Source: Steroidobacter gossypii (GTDB lineage Bacteria; Pseudomonadota; Gammaproteobacteria; Steroidobacterales; Steroidobacteraceae). Taken from it: 64,000 nt of DNA. The notes under the pieces were generated by a model that worked only from the letters and a program-made list of their open reading frames with translations, did not search any database and had not been told where the DNA came from. The position numbers and the translations under genes were made by a program. This document shows positions 1 to 12,048 of the stretch, piece by piece (the stretch's first letter is position 1; the number at the start of each line of letters is the position of its first letter). The stretch spans positions 620,001 to 684,000 of the forward strand of contig NZ_JAEVLS010000004.1 of assembly GCF_016801985.1 (NCBI RefSeq), given 5' to 3'.

Positions 1-259
1 AGCTTCTGAACAGCCCGTCGAGCTCGGCGAACAGGTTCGCGTCCGGACCGAAGTGACTGAACGTGTAGTCGCCGCTCGCGACGGCTTCGGCCATCTTCTG
101 CTTCATGCCGGCGCGATCGTAGCGATGGAAGCTGTCGCCCTCGATGAAGGCGGCAGTGATGGCCTCGCGACGAAAGATCTGCTCGAAGGTCCGCATGACC
201 GACGTCGTACCCGCCCCGGATGACCCCGTAACAGCAATGATCGGGTGTGTCGCTGACAT
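1..259 (-). CDS. cbbP: Phosphoribulokinase, N-terminal part (cut by window edge)
   Basis: Phosphoribulokinase makes ribulose-1,5-bisphosphate, the RuBisCO substrate, from ribulose-5-phosphate and ATP in the cytoplasm. Only the first 86 residues are present because the gene runs off the left edge. They start MSATHPIIAVTGSSGAGTTS, in which GSSGAGTT is the P-loop typical of the proteobacterial form, followed by FIEGDSFHRYDR. The ATG at 259 lies 10 bases after the stop of the FBPase gene in the same direction, so it is the last visible gene of the cbb operon. The identity is strong; completeness cannot be judged. Confidence 0.93.
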   Translation of the reverse strand, partial: MSATHPIIAVTGSSGAGTTSVMRTFEQIFRREAITAAFIEGDSFHRYDRAGMKQKMAEAVASGDYTFSHFGPDANLFAELDGLFRS

Positions 260-269
260 GGAGACCTGC

Positions 270-1331
270 CTAGGCTGGGCTGCTGAAGATGCTGCGTGAG
301 CCGAACAACGGCGCCTTGAATTCGAAATCGTTGTACTCGCGGTGATAGCGCTCGATGCGCTCCACCTCCGCGCGCGTTCCGAAAACAAATCCGATGCGCT
401 GATGCAGACTCTCCGGCTTCACCGTCATCACCGGCTCGCGCCCCGTGCTGGCACGGCCGCCAGCCTGCTCGATCAGGAAGCTGATCGGATTGGCTTCGTA
501 GAGCAGGCGCAGTCGCCCCGCTTTGGCGAGGTCCTTGCGGTCGCGTGGATACATGTACACGCCTCCTCGCATGAGGATGCGATGCGTGTCCGCAACCACC
601 GCCGCAATCCAACGCATGTTGAAATCACGGCCGCGGGGGCCAGCGGCGCCCTCCTGACATTCGCGCACAAAGCGCTTGATCGGCTGCTCCCAATGCCGCG
701 AATTCGAAGCGTTGATGGCGAACTCGGACGTGGTCTCGGGAATGCGCAGATCCGGATGCGTCAAGATGAACTCGCCGATCTCCCGATCCAGCGTGAAGCC
801 ATGCACGCCCCGTCCCGTCGTCAGCACCAGCATGGTCGAGGGCCCATAGATGGCGTAACCGGCGCACACCTGCTCGGTGCCCGGCTGAAGAAAGTCCTCG
901 ACCGCGGGCTCCGTGACGCCGTCTGGACAGCGCAGCACCGAGAAGATGCTGCCAACCGCCATGTTCACGTCCACGTTGGAGGAACCATCGAGAGGATCGA
1001 AGAGCAACAGATACTGGCCGCGCGGATATTCCTTCGGAATCAGATACGGTTGCTCCATTTCTTCGGAGACCATGCCCGCCAGCTGCCCACCCCACTCGTT
1101 GGTGCGAATGAAAATCTCGTTGGCGAGCACATCGAGCTTGGTCTGCTTCTCGCCTTGCACGTTGACCGTATCGGCTTCTCCGAGCGCGCCGGACAGCGCG
1201 CCCTTGCCCATCAAGGTCGCGATGCGCTTGCATGCCAGCCGAATGTCGTTCACCAGCGCGGTAAAGTTGCCGGTGGCATGCTCGTGACGGCGCTGTTCCT
1301 CGATCAGGAACCGGGTCAACGTTCTGGTCAT
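270..1331 (-). CDS. cbbF: Class I fructose-1,6-bisphosphatase of the cbb operon
   Basis: This 353-residue enzyme hydrolyses fructose-1,6-bisphosphate to fructose-6-phosphate, in the Calvin cycle and in gluconeogenesis. The length is normal for class I FBPase. The metal-binding core is visible: the acidic pair in SEEME near residue 90 and DPLDGSS at about 112-118; [12 protein letters not shown] follows near the C-terminus. Its ATG overlaps the TGA of cbbX by four bases (ATGA at 1328-1331), which suggests translational coupling. Its place between cbbX and cbbP shows it is the Calvin-cycle copy. Bacterial Calvin FBPases may also act on sedoheptulose bisphosphate; the sequence does not settle that. 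Confidence 0.95.
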   Translation of the reverse strand: MTRTLTRFLIEEQRRHEHATGNFTALVNDIRLACKRIATLMGKGALSGALGEADTVNVQGEKQTKLDVLANEIFIRTNEWGGQLAGMVSEEMEQPYLIPKEYPRGQYLLLFDPLDGSSNVDVNMAVGSIFSVLRCPDGVTEPAVEDFLQPGTEQVCAGYAIYGPSTMLVLTTGRGVHGFTLDREIGEFILTHPDLRIPETTSEFAINASNSRHWEQPIKRFVRECQEGAAGPRGRDFNMRWIAAVVADTHRILMRGGVYMYPRDRKDLAKAGRLRLLYEANPISFLIEQAGGRASTGREPVMTVKPESLHQRIGFVFGTRAEVERIERYHREYNDFEFKAPLFGSRSIFSSPA

Positions 1332-2269
1332 GTCTGCAATTCCCCTTCTCGTTGTGTCTCCACGGGCGCCGGCTCCGCGAACACGCGGCTGGCTCGGATG
1401 TCCTCGGCTTCGATGGTCATCAGATCCCGCTTGGCCAGCGACGCAGTCCTTTTGGCGAACAGACGGCTCGCCTGCCGCAAACGGGCGCGATCGAGCGCGT
1501 TGCGAACCGACCTGGCGTTCGCGAAGTGCGGCTGCTTCTGGCGACGCTCGATGTATTCGCGCAGCGTCGATCTCGCGTCCGGGCTCAGCATGTACTGCAT
1601 TTGTTCGAGCATCAGCTGGGCGATCGCCATCAGTTCTTCGGAGCTGTAGTCCGGGAAGGCGATGTGATGCGCGATGCGCGAAGACATGCCCGGGTTGCTG
1701 CGGAAGAAACGATCCATGCGGTCTTCGTAGCCGGCCAGGATCACCACCAGATCGTCACGATGGTTCTCCATCTCCTGCAGCAGGATCTCGATAGCTTCCT
1801 GGCCATAGTCGCGCTCGTTCTCCGGTCGATACAGGTAGTAGGCCTCGTCGATGAACAGCACTCCGCCCATCGCACGTTTGAGCACCTCTCGGGTCTTCGG
1901 CGCGGTATGACCAATGTACTGGCCGACGAGATCGTCACGGGTCACTGCAACCATGTGCCCCTTACGCACGTAGCCGAGGTGATGCAGGATCTCCGCCATT
2001 CGCAGCGCCACCGTTGTCTTGCCGGTGCCCGGGTTACCGGTGAAGCTCATGTGCAGAGACGGCGCCTCGGTGCTCAGGCCGGCCTGGCGACGCAGAGTGT
2101 CGACCAGCAATAGCGAGCAGATGTCACGGATGCGAGTCTTCACCGGCGCAAGGCCGACCAGCTCGGCCTCGAGCTTCTCGATCACATCGGCGACATGGGA
2201 GTCGCGAAACGCTGCGTCCAGATTGAAGCGCGCGTCGTCGCCGACAGGGTCTTTGAGAACAGAGTTCAT
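1328..2269 (-). CDS. cbbX: CbbX, red-type RuBisCO activase (AAA+)
   Basis: CbbX is the AAA+ chaperone that pulls the C-terminal tail of red-type RuBisCO large subunits to release inhibitory sugar phosphates. The 313-residue reading starts [12 protein letters not shown] at 2269, behind a GGAGGGGG ribosome-binding stretch; a longer open frame reaches 2323 but would run through an intercistronic hairpin. Walker [10 protein letters not shown] is at about 78-86, the pore-loop region [11 protein letters not shown] at about 112-122, and Walker B VLFIDEA at about 137-143. It lies between cbbS and cbbF, the usual place in red-type operons, and confirms the RuBisCO class. Confidence 0.96.
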   Translation of the reverse strand: MNSVLKDPVGDDARFNLDAAFRDSHVADVIEKLEAELVGLAPVKTRIRDICSLLLVDTLRRQAGLSTEAPSLHMSFTGNPGTGKTTVALRMAEILHHLGYVRKGHMVAVTRDDLVGQYIGHTAPKTREVLKRAMGGVLFIDEAYYLYRPENERDYGQEAIEILLQEMENHRDDLVVILAGYEDRMDRFFRSNPGMSSRIAHHIAFPDYSSEELMAIAQLMLEQMQYMLSPDARSTLREYIERRQKQPHFANARSVRNALDRARLRQASRLFAKRTASLAKRDLMTIEAEDIRASRVFAEPAPVETQREGELQT

Positions 2270-2286
2270 GACACAAACATCCCCCT

Positions 2287-2310
2287 CCCGCCCGACTGGC
2301 CTCGGGCGGG
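2287..2310 (-). promoter_or_regulatory. Intercistronic stem-loop between cbbS and cbbX
   Basis: A perfect 9-bp inverted repeat (arms 2287-2295 and 2302-2310, 6-base loop) lies between the cbbS stop and the cbbX ribosome-binding site. It has no U tract, so it is probably not a full terminator. Inference: it may stabilise the upstream cbbLS message or lower read-through, so that the activase is made at much lower levels than RuBisCO. Its lower arm directly abuts the GGAGGGGG stretch of cbbX. Confidence 0.6.
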
Positions 2311-2348
2311 CTCTTTCGATCAACGCTTATCCGATCAGGCTGGCGGGC

Positions 2349-2765
2349 TCAGTAGCGGTGCCCCTCCGGCCGACGTGTCGCATAGGAGCGCAATGCGTAG
2401 CGCACCTGGCGGCCCGGGCCTGCTTCGCGCAACAGCTCGAACCCCGGCTCCTCCTGCGGCCGCGCCACCAGGAACGACAGGCGCAGCGACTCGACGCCCC
2501 GCGTCGAATCGAACGCGTTCACCTTGATGTAGCGATTGGGAAAGGTCTTCCGGCATAGCTGCACCTCGCGCAGGATGCCGGCCGCATCCTTCAGGTCGAA
2601 CATGGGGATGCCGTACATCTCCCAGTAGGTGTTGCGAGGATGCGGATCCTCGGTGTACTCGACCGACAGCGCCCAGCCGCGTTGCAGGCAGTACTCGATC
2701 TGCGAGCTGATCTGCGCGTCGGTGAGATCGGGAAGAAACGAAAACGTACCTTGAGTGAGTCGCAT
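2349..2765 (-). CDS. cbbS: RuBisCO small subunit, form I red type
   Basis: The 138-residue small subunit caps the L8S8 RuBisCO. It begins MRLTQGTFSFLPDLTDAQI, the red-type opening, and carries the conserved PRNTYWEMYGIPMFDL stretch near residues 42-58. The C-terminus extends past the common core (EPGFELLREAGPGRQVRYAL), as expected for red-type small subunits, which have a beta-hairpin extension. It starts 12 bases after the cbbL stop, so the two subunits are translated from one message. The identity is certain from length, motifs and context. Confidence 0.97.
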   Translation of the reverse strand: MRLTQGTFSFLPDLTDAQISSQIEYCLQRGWALSVEYTEDPHPRNTYWEMYGIPMFDLKDAAGILREVQLCRKTFPNRYIKVNAFDSTRGVESLRLSFLVARPQEEPGFELLREAGPGRQVRYALRSYATRRPEGHRY

Positions 2766-2777
2766 GGCTGTCCCCTG

Positions 2778-5365
<2,588 letters not shown>

Positions 5366-5812
5366 ACGGCGCACGTTACAACTTGAGGCAAGCGCTCCGG
5401 CGCACGCACCAATCCGGAGAGCTTCCGGCGCTGTGCCCTGTCGCACAGCGCGCCCTCGCGCGCTCTGGAAAAGGCTTCGATCGGTAAAGACAAACAGAAG
5501 CTAAAACAAATAAAAACCAGCGATTTTTGCGACCCCATCCGCCAGCCCGGCGGGCGCGGCGCGCCGCGTCGATGTGAGTTGGCCAGCTTGTTGCAATAGC
5601 CGTGTCCGTTGGAGACCCGCACGACTTTCCGGGCGTCGACGCACTGGCAGCGGCGACGCGTATGGATTGCAACGACCAAAGGAGATTTCGGCGCTCCTCG
5701 AGCAAGGGCGCTGCGATAGGTCATATCACTGGGGAGCGACCTGTCGTGCCGGCATGGAGCCGGCGTTTTCGTGGTTTGAATGGCACGACCTACAAACACA
5801 CGGGAGACGACC
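5366..5812 (+). other. 447-base non-coding region with long leader of the TonB receptor
   Basis: No convincing gene is present. The left part contains an A/T-rich stretch (about 5487-5530) inside GC-rich DNA that could hold a promoter, but no clear boxes were identified. The right end carries two overlapping inverted repeats: a hairpin with 6-bp arms (5748-5753 and 5759-5764) followed by GTTTTC, and an 8-bp arm pair (5743-5750 and 5782-5789). They share bases 5748-5750 and cannot both form. This resembles an attenuator-like leader in front of the receptor start at 5813. No known riboswitch class was recognised. Confidence 0.45.
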
Positions 5813-8337
5813 ATGGATCATTATTCGATTTCGCCGCGGCCGGTTTCGTTACGCCTGGCCATCCTCGGGGCGCTGGGCATCAGCAGCGTTCCCATCGGCG
5901 AAGCCCTTGCCGAGCCGGCCAACAACCTCGTCGAAGAGGTCACGGTGGTCGGTTCACGCCGAGCCAACGCAGTGGACACCGTTGCTCCGGTCGATGTGAT
6001 ATCGGTGGAGCAGTTCCAAAGCGTCGGCGCGCCGGACATGGACAACATGCTGCGCAGCCTGGTGCCCTCTTACAACGTCGCCCAACAGCCCATCAACGAC
6101 GAATCCACCCTGGTGCGGCCCGCCAATCTTCGCGGCCTGCCTCCAGACAACACACTGGTGCTGGTCAATGGCAAGCGCCGACACCGCGGCGGCGTCATCA
6201 CCTTTCTGGGCGACGGCATCTCCGACGGTGCGCAAGGCCCCGACGTGGGCCCGATCCCGACCATCGCGTTGAAAGAGGTGCAAGTGCTGCGCGATGGCGC
6301 AGCCGCGCAATACGGTTCCGACGCGATCGCCGGCGTGATCAACTTTCAACTCAAGGATGCCGCTGACGGCAGCGACTTCGAAGCTCGTTACGGGCAGTTC
6401 TACAAGGGCGATGGCGCTACGTCACAGCTCGCGGCGAACGTCGGCCTGCCGTTGGGCGCGAATGGCTTCGCCAATCTAAGTTTCGAGTTCAGCGAGTCGG
6501 ACCCCACCTCGCGGAGCTCACAACGCGCGGATGCTCAAGCGCTGATCGATGCCGGCAACACCGCGGTCCAGAATCCGGCACAAGTCTGGGGACAGCCCCA
6601 GATCAAGGACTCGATGAAGTTTTTCATCAACAGTGGATTCGAGCTCACCGACTCGGTGACGGGCTACTTCTTTGGAAACTACGCGACTCGGGAGGTCGAC
6701 GGCGGCTTTTTCTATCGCAACCCCAACACGCGCGACGCAGTGTACACGGACGATGAAGGCGAGAGTCTGCTGGTCGCGGACCTCAATCCGGACAATGGCA
6801 TCAGCTGCCCCGCGGTGCCCATCAACAACGATGCGCCCGATCCCACGGCGCTCGCTCTGATCTCGGCCGGTGGCGCGCTGGATGCGGAATGTTTTGTTTT
6901 CAACGAGGCTTCGCGAACGGACTGCGCTACGACGTGAGCGGCTCCTATGGCAGCAGCGAGGTCGATTTTCTCATCTACAACACGGTCAACGCCTCGCTCG
7001 GGCCGGACACGCCGACACGCTTCAAGCCCGGCGTGAACCATCAGACCGACACCAACTTCAACATCGACCTGTCATACCCGCTCGCCTTGAGCGGCCTCGC
7101 CTCGCCGCTCAACGTCGCGTTCGGTTTCGAATGGCGCGAAGAGGAGTTCGAGGTGGAGCGCGGCCAGCTCGAGTCCTATCAAATCGGTCCGTACGCAGCA
7201 CAAGGCTTCAGCTCGGGCTCCAACGGCTTCAGCGGCTACGGGCCGCAATCCGAAGGCGTGTTCGCGCGTGAAAACATCGCGCTGTACCTGGATCTGGAGG
7301 CCGATATCACCGACCGATTGATTCTGGGCACCGCGGTGCGCTGGGAGGACTTCGACGACTTTGGCACCACCACCAACTACAAGCTGGCGGCCCGTTATGA
7401 ACTGACCGATGCCCTCGCCTTGCGCTCGACGGTGAGCACCGGGTTCCGTGCGCCGACTCCGGGTCAGTCCAACATCGTTCGCACCATCACGCAGATGATC
7501 CAGGGCAATTTGAGCGAGACCGGCGTGCTGCCGCCTACTCATCCCATCGCCATCTCGCTGGCCGATGTCGCCTCGGGCGGACAATTCTCGGCCGCGCCGC
7601 TGAAGCCGGAGGAATCGTTCAGCTGGACGGTCGGCACCACCTTCGATGTCGGGCCGGTGGACGTCACGCTGGATTACTTCAATATCACTTTGGAAGATCG
7701 CATCGCGCTCAGCAGCCTGATCGAAATCGATCGCACCGATCCGGCGCAAGTGGCCATCCTCGATCAGCTCAACGCCAGCGGCGTACCCGGAGCCACTACT
7801 TTGAGTGCGTTCCAGTTCTTCACCAACGATTTCGAGACGCGCACGCAGGGGCTCGATCTGGTCGCGACTCTGCCGTTCGAGACCGCAGCCGGACGCACCA
7901 ATCTGAGTCTCGCGTTCAACTGGACCGACACGAAGCTGGAAAGGATCACGGCGCTGGCCAACGAGACACGGAAGATACAGCTCGAAGATCAGCTACCGGG
8001 TTATCGCGCTGTCGTCACGGGCAATCACGCGGTGGGTCCATGGAGCTTCATGACGCGCATGAGCTACTACGACTCATACATCGTCGCGCTCGACATCGGC
8101 GCGGATGCCAGCGGTGAGTTCGATGGCAAGTACGGTGGTGAGTTCTTGTTCGATGTGGAACTGGGGTTGGAGATCAGGCAGGGGTATCGACTCACCGTCG
8201 GTGCGCAGGATGTTTTCGACAACGTACCCGATCGTTTTCCCAATCCTGAATTGAACAGCGGCGCCATCTATCCGACCGGTTCGCCCATGGGGTTCAACGG
8301 AGGCTTCTGGTATGCGCGGCTCAACATCGACTTCTGA
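5813..8337 (+). pseudogene. TonB-dependent outer-membrane receptor, frameshifted
   Basis: The 5' part (5813-6937) encodes a signal peptide, the TonB-box region EEVTVVGSRRAN, and a plug domain (VDVISVEQFQSVGAPDMDNM; QVLRDGAAAQYGSDAIAGVI). The 3' part (from about 6889) continues in another frame as a normal beta-barrel ending WYARLNIDF. The frames cross near 6900-6910, after CFVFNE and before GFANGLRYDVSGSYG. Related receptors usually have some 20-25 extra residues at this spot, so a small deletion may have caused the shift. The start at 5813 follows GGGAG. The gene is either a pseudogene, a very recent mutant, or an assembly error. The downstream oxidase begins 4 bases after its stop. Confidence 0.8.
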
Positions 8338-8341
8338 TGCA

Positions 8342-9895
8342 ATGCTGTCGCGCCGTAGCTTTCTTCACCTGGTGGGTGCGTTCGGGGGTTCGACTGCGGT
8401 GTATCGGGCCGCGGTTGGGATGGGGTTGATGTCGGCGAGCGCGGTGGCGCGACCCGACATCGCTCCGGTGCGCAATGGCAAATCGGTGTTGATCCTCGGC
8501 GCCGGCATCTCCGGATTGGCGGCGGCGTATGAGCTGAGTCGCAAGGGTTACGCCGTGAAGGTGATCGAAGCGTCGCATCGGCCGGGTGGACGCAATCTCA
8601 CTTTGCGGGGCGGCGATCTGGTGGACGAAGTGGAGTATCCGCAGCGATGCGAGTTCGATCGCCATGCGGATCTGTACTTCAACGCCGGGCCGGCGCGCAT
8701 CCCTGGCCATCACGCTGCACTCTTGAATTACTGCAAGGAGTTGGGCGTGGCGCTCGCGCCCTTCATCAACGAGAATCGCAACGCCTGGGTGCAGGACGAC
8801 GCGATGTTCGGCGGGCGGCCGGTGCGAAATCGCGAGTACATCGCCGACTCGCGCGGTTTCCTGGCGGAGCTGGTGGCGAAATCGATCCGGCCTGAAACAT
8901 TTGGCGCGACATTCACCCAGCGCGACTACCGGCAACTGCTCGAGTACGTGCGCCAGTTTGGCGAGCTGGATGAGCGCTTCAAATATGCGGGCTCAACGCG
9001 CGCCGGCTATGCGATCCACGATTACACCAAGCCGCCGGCCTACAAGCAGCCCCTCGACGCCCACGAGCTGTTGCGCTCGGGCTTCATCTATCTGATGAGC
9101 TTCAGCGAGCTGGATGATCAATCCGCCATGATGATGGAGCCCGTCGGTGGCATGGATCGCATCGTCACCGCGTTCATGGCCAGGATCGGCGCACTGGTCG
9201 AACTGAATTCACCGGTGCAGTCGATTCGCATCGGCGACTCCGGCGTCGCTGTTCGCTATCGCAAAGGCGGCAGCACCGTCAACGCGCATGCGGACTTCTG
9301 CCTCACCTGCATCCCAATGCATCTGCTGGCGCGCATCGAGCATAACTTCCCCAAGCGATATAGCGACGCCCTGTCCGCCGTCCCTCACGGCAAGCTGTTC
9401 AAGATCGGGCTGCAGATGAAACAACGCTTCTGGGAAAACGAAGGCATCTACGGCGGCATCTCCTGGACCATGCAGGACATCCAGCAGATCTGGTACCCCA
9501 CTCATGACATTCATCGTGACAAAGGCGTGGTGCTCGGCGCATACACATTCAGCGACGAGGTCGCGGAGAAGTTTGCCCGCCTGCCACCCGCGGCCAGGAC
9601 CAAGCTGGCGATCGAGCAGGGCGAGAGGATTCATCCGGGCTATGGCCGCCACGTGGAAAGCAGCATCAGCATCGCCTGGCATCGCATGAATCACATGTTC
9701 GGCTGCCCCGTGCGCTGGAGCGAGCCGCTGCAGGCCCAGTGTTTCCGGACGCTGCAGGCGCCGGTGGGCGGCCACTACCTGATCGGGGATCAGATGAGTT
9801 ATCACCCCGGGTGGCAGGAAGGTGCGCTACATTCTGCGTTCCATGCGATCGCGGATATCGACCAGCGCGTTCGCGCCAGTGCTTCTCTCGGATAA
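8342..9895 (+). CDS. Exported flavin amine/L-amino-acid oxidase
   Basis: A 517-residue FAD-dependent amine oxidase. A twin-arginine signal is visible at the start (MLSRRSFLHLVGAFGG), so the folded flavoenzyme should be exported by Tat. The Rossmann motif VLILGAGISGLAAAYELSRKG is followed by EASHRPGGRN near residues 75-85, and the C-terminal FAD contact GGHYLIGDQMSYHPGWQEGA is typical of the monoamine/L-amino-acid oxidase family. These enzymes oxidise amines or amino acids to imines and make H2O2. It starts 4 bases after the receptor and is followed 13 bases later by an exported RidA protein, which could hydrolyse the imine. The substrate is unknown. Confidence 0.87.
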   Translation: MLSRRSFLHLVGAFGGSTAVYRAAVGMGLMSASAVARPDIAPVRNGKSVLILGAGISGLAAAYELSRKGYAVKVIEASHRPGGRNLTLRGGDLVDEVEYPQRCEFDRHADLYFNAGPARIPGHHAALLNYCKELGVALAPFINENRNAWVQDDAMFGGRPVRNREYIADSRGFLAELVAKSIRPETFGATFTQRDYRQLLEYVRQFGELDERFKYAGSTRAGYAIHDYTKPPAYKQPLDAHELLRSGFIYLMSFSELDDQSAMMMEPVGGMDRIVTAFMARIGALVELNSPVQSIRIGDSGVAVRYRKGGSTVNAHADFCLTCIPMHLLARIEHNFPKRYSDALSAVPHGKLFKIGLQMKQRFWENEGIYGGISWTMQDIQQIWYPTHDIHRDKGVVLGAYTFSDEVAEKFARLPPAARTKLAIEQGERIHPGYGRHVESSISIAWHRMNHMFGCPVRWSEPLQAQCFRTLQAPVGGHYLIGDQMSYHPGWQEGALHSAFHAIADIDQRVRASASLG

Positions 9896-9908
9896 GGATA
9901 AGGAACAC

Positions 9909-10448
9909 ATGATGAGCCCACCGCCCCGCAGCCGCTTCTTCCGTCAACTGTTGCAGCTGACGAGTGCAGGTATCTGCACTGCTCTGCTCGCGCACAATGC
10001 ACATCCCACCGAAGTCGTCCGGCACTCGTTGCTGGGCGGATCGAAGTTCCCCATTGCACGCGCCGTCGAGGTTCCGGCGGGCACGACCATCATCTTCCAC
10101 AGCGGCATCACGCCCGCGCCGCTGGATCCGAAAGCACCCGCCGGCACCGCGGCCTATTGGGGCGATACCAAGACACAGGCACTGAGCGCTTTCGCGCGAA
10201 TCAAGGAGTCGCTCGATCAGCTGCAACTCGGCTTCGGCGACGTCGTCGCGATGACGGTGTACCTGGTCGGCGATCCGGCCAAAGGCGGCCGCATGGATTT
10301 CGAAGGTTTCATGGCCGCGTACTCGCAGTTCTTCGGCACGGCTCAACAGCCGCACCTTCCGGCACGCTCGACGGTGCAAGTCGCAGGGCTGGTGCAACCG
10401 GGAATGCTGGTGGAGATCGAAGTGCAGCTGGCCAAGCCCCAGAAATAA
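9909..10448 (+). CDS. Exported RidA/YjgF-family imine deaminase
   Basis: A 179-residue protein with a hydrophobic signal-like N-terminus (MMSPPPRSRFFRQLLQLTSA, then an alanine-rich stretch) and a RidA domain from about residue 45. RidA proteins hydrolyse reactive enamines and imines to ketones and ammonia. The essential RidA arginine appears conserved in LPARSTVQVAGL near residue 157, so an active deaminase is predicted. Most RidA proteins are cytosolic without a signal; export would match the Tat-exported oxidase 13 bases upstream. ATG 9909 is chosen because it follows AAGGATAAGGAACAC; a longer open frame overlaps the oxidase gene. Confidence 0.85.
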   Translation: MMSPPPRSRFFRQLLQLTSAGICTALLAHNAHPTEVVRHSLLGGSKFPIARAVEVPAGTTIIFHSGITPAPLDPKAPAGTAAYWGDTKTQALSAFARIKESLDQLQLGFGDVVAMTVYLVGDPAKGGRMDFEGFMAAYSQFFGTAQQPHLPARSTVQVAGLVQPGMLVEIEVQLAKPQK

Positions 10449-10492
10449 CCCGGTTGCATCTCTTGTAATTACTCATACAATTCAAACGACCT

Positions 10493-10519
10493 GGCGGGCC
10501 GGCGTAAAACCGGCCCGCC
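10493..10519 (+). terminator. Strong hairpin after the ridA-like gene
   Basis: A perfect 10-bp GC-rich inverted repeat (arms 10493-10502 and 10510-10519, loop CGTAAAA) lies 45 bases after the ridA stop and before the circuit A promoter. There is no U tract, so intrinsic termination is uncertain, but it separates two transcription units. Confidence 0.5.
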
Positions 10520-10571
10520 GCGGAGTCGTGCGCGCCGCTCGAGCACGTCGGGGATTATTTGCCACGCGATA

Positions 10572-10600
10572 GGTAACCACTTCGTGGCGAATCGCTCTAT
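10572..10600 (+). promoter_or_regulatory. Circuit A ECF promoter in front of the GH27 gene
   Basis: GGTAACC (10572-10578), 14 bases, CGCTCTAT (10593-10600). The same boxes with the same 14-base spacing occur before the sigma gene (12014) and before the receptor gene (13658), and nowhere else that I noticed in this window. The predicted start of transcription is near 10607, giving a leader of about 14 bases to the GH27 start. It is inferred to be read by the FecI-like sigma factor encoded at 12049. Confidence 0.75.
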
Positions 10601-10620
10601 GACTCCAGGCACTCGGGGGG

Positions 10621-11994
10621 ATGACTGTGTCCACAGGATTGAATCGTCGCGAATTGCTGGCCGCGGCCGGCGCGTTTGGGTTGCTCGCGCAGAACACATC
10701 TGCAAGCGCGAACTCGACTGAACAGCGAGCCGAGCAACTGCTTGCGCCCAGGCCGCCGATGGGTTGGAACAGTTGGAATTCGTTCGCGACCACCATCACC
10801 GAGGAACAGGCGCTCGCCAACGCCGAGATCATGGCGCGCGAACTGAAGCCGTTCGGCTATGACATTTTTACCATCGATATCCAATGGTACGAAGGCGAAG
10901 CCAAGGGCTACGACTACAACACCAAGCCGATTCCGACCATGGATGGCTACGGGCGCTTGCTGCCAGCGCCGAACCGATTCCCTTCGAGTGTGCAAGGCGC
11001 AGGCTTCAAGCCCATCGCCGACAAGGTTCATGCGCTCGGATTGAAGTTCGGCGTACACCTGATGCGCGGCATTCCACGGCTCGCGGTCGAGCGCAATCTG
11101 CCAGTGTTCGGTGGCAAATGGAAAGCACGCGACATTGCCAATACGAATAGCGTGTGCCCATGGAACCCGGACATGTACGGCGTAGACATGAGCAAACCAG
11201 GTGCGCAGGAATACTACAACAGCGTGTTCGCTCTGCTCGCTTCGTGGCACGTCGACTTCGTGAAGATGGACGACATGAGTCGGCCTTACGACGCCAATGC
11301 GCCTGAAATCGAAGCGGCGCACCGCGCGATCCAGGCTTGTGGCCGCCCCATCATCCTGAGCCTCTCGCCCGGCGAAACACCGCTGGTGAGCGGCGAGCAC
11401 GTGCGCCGGTATGCGCAGATGTGGCGCATCAGCGATGACTTCTGGGATGAGTGGCCGCAATTGAAGGCGCAGTTCACGCGGCTCGAGAACTGGTCCTTGT
11501 TCCAACAGCCCGGGCGGTGGCCGGATGCGGACATGCTGCCGCTGGGTCGCCTGGCGATGGGCGAGCGCGACTCGCGTTTCACGCCCGATGAGCAGCGAAC
11601 CTTGATGACATTGTGGTCCATCGCGCGTTCGCCGCTGATCATGGGCGGCGATCTGCGACACCTGGACCCGGCCACGCTGGCGCTGCTGACCAATCGTGAG
11701 GTGCTCGCCGTGAACCAGGCGAGCCGCGACAACAAACCGGCGTTGCTCATCGAGAATGTAAGGACTTGGACGGCGCGCGCCGAGCAAGGCGAAGCGCGCT
11801 ATCTGGCGATGTTCAACGTCAGCGACAAAGCAGAGACCAAGCAGGTCCACTACGACGTCGCTCGCCTGGGACTGAAGTCGGTCAAGGTGCGCGATCTGTG
11901 GGCGCAACGGGACCTCGGCGTCGTTCGCGATCGCGTGACGGCGTCGCTCGCTCCGCATGCCTGTCTTCTTTACAGCCTCACCCCTGCGGCCTGA
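10621..11994 (+). CDS. Exported GH27-type glycosidase (alpha-galactosidase family)
   Basis: A 457-residue glycoside hydrolase with a Tat-like signal (GLNRRELLAAAGAFGLLAQ). The family GH27 opening PPMGWNSWNSFATTITEEQA is clear at about residues 45-64. The nucleophile region appears as DFVKMDDMSRPY near residue 220, and WRISDDFWDEW near 270 carries candidate acid/base aspartates. GH27 retaining enzymes mainly release terminal alpha-galactose, but some act on alpha-N-acetylgalactosamine, beta-arabinopyranose or isomaltose units, so the sugar is not certain. A circuit A promoter lies just upstream, which links it to the receptor at 13783. The start (ATG 10621, or GTG 10627) is ambiguous because GGGGGG abuts the ATG. 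Confidence 0.85.
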   Translation: MTVSTGLNRRELLAAAGAFGLLAQNTSASANSTEQRAEQLLAPRPPMGWNSWNSFATTITEEQALANAEIMARELKPFGYDIFTIDIQWYEGEAKGYDYNTKPIPTMDGYGRLLPAPNRFPSSVQGAGFKPIADKVHALGLKFGVHLMRGIPRLAVERNLPVFGGKWKARDIANTNSVCPWNPDMYGVDMSKPGAQEYYNSVFALLASWHVDFVKMDDMSRPYDANAPEIEAAHRAIQACGRPIILSLSPGETPLVSGEHVRRYAQMWRISDDFWDEWPQLKAQFTRLENWSLFQQPGRWPDADMLPLGRLAMGERDSRFTPDEQRTLMTLWSIARSPLIMGGDLRHLDPATLALLTNREVLAVNQASRDNKPALLIENVRTWTARAEQGEARYLAMFNVSDKAETKQVHYDVARLGLKSVKVRDLWAQRDLGVVRDRVTASLAPHACLLYSLTPAA

Positions 11995-12013
11995 CGGAAA
12001 GTGCGTGCCATGA

Positions 12014-12042
12014 GGTAACCACTTCGTCGGCAGACGCTCTTT
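12014..12042 (+). promoter_or_regulatory. Circuit A ECF promoter of the sigma gene
   Basis: GGTAACC (12014-12020), 14 bases, CGCTCTTT (12035-12042). It matches the promoters at 10572 and 13658 in both boxes and spacing, so autoregulation of the sigma factor is inferred. The expected transcription start falls at about 12049, on the first ATG itself. The sigma message would then be leaderless, or translation begins at the next in-frame ATG (12073). Confidence 0.75.
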
Positions 12043-12048
12043 ATCTGC

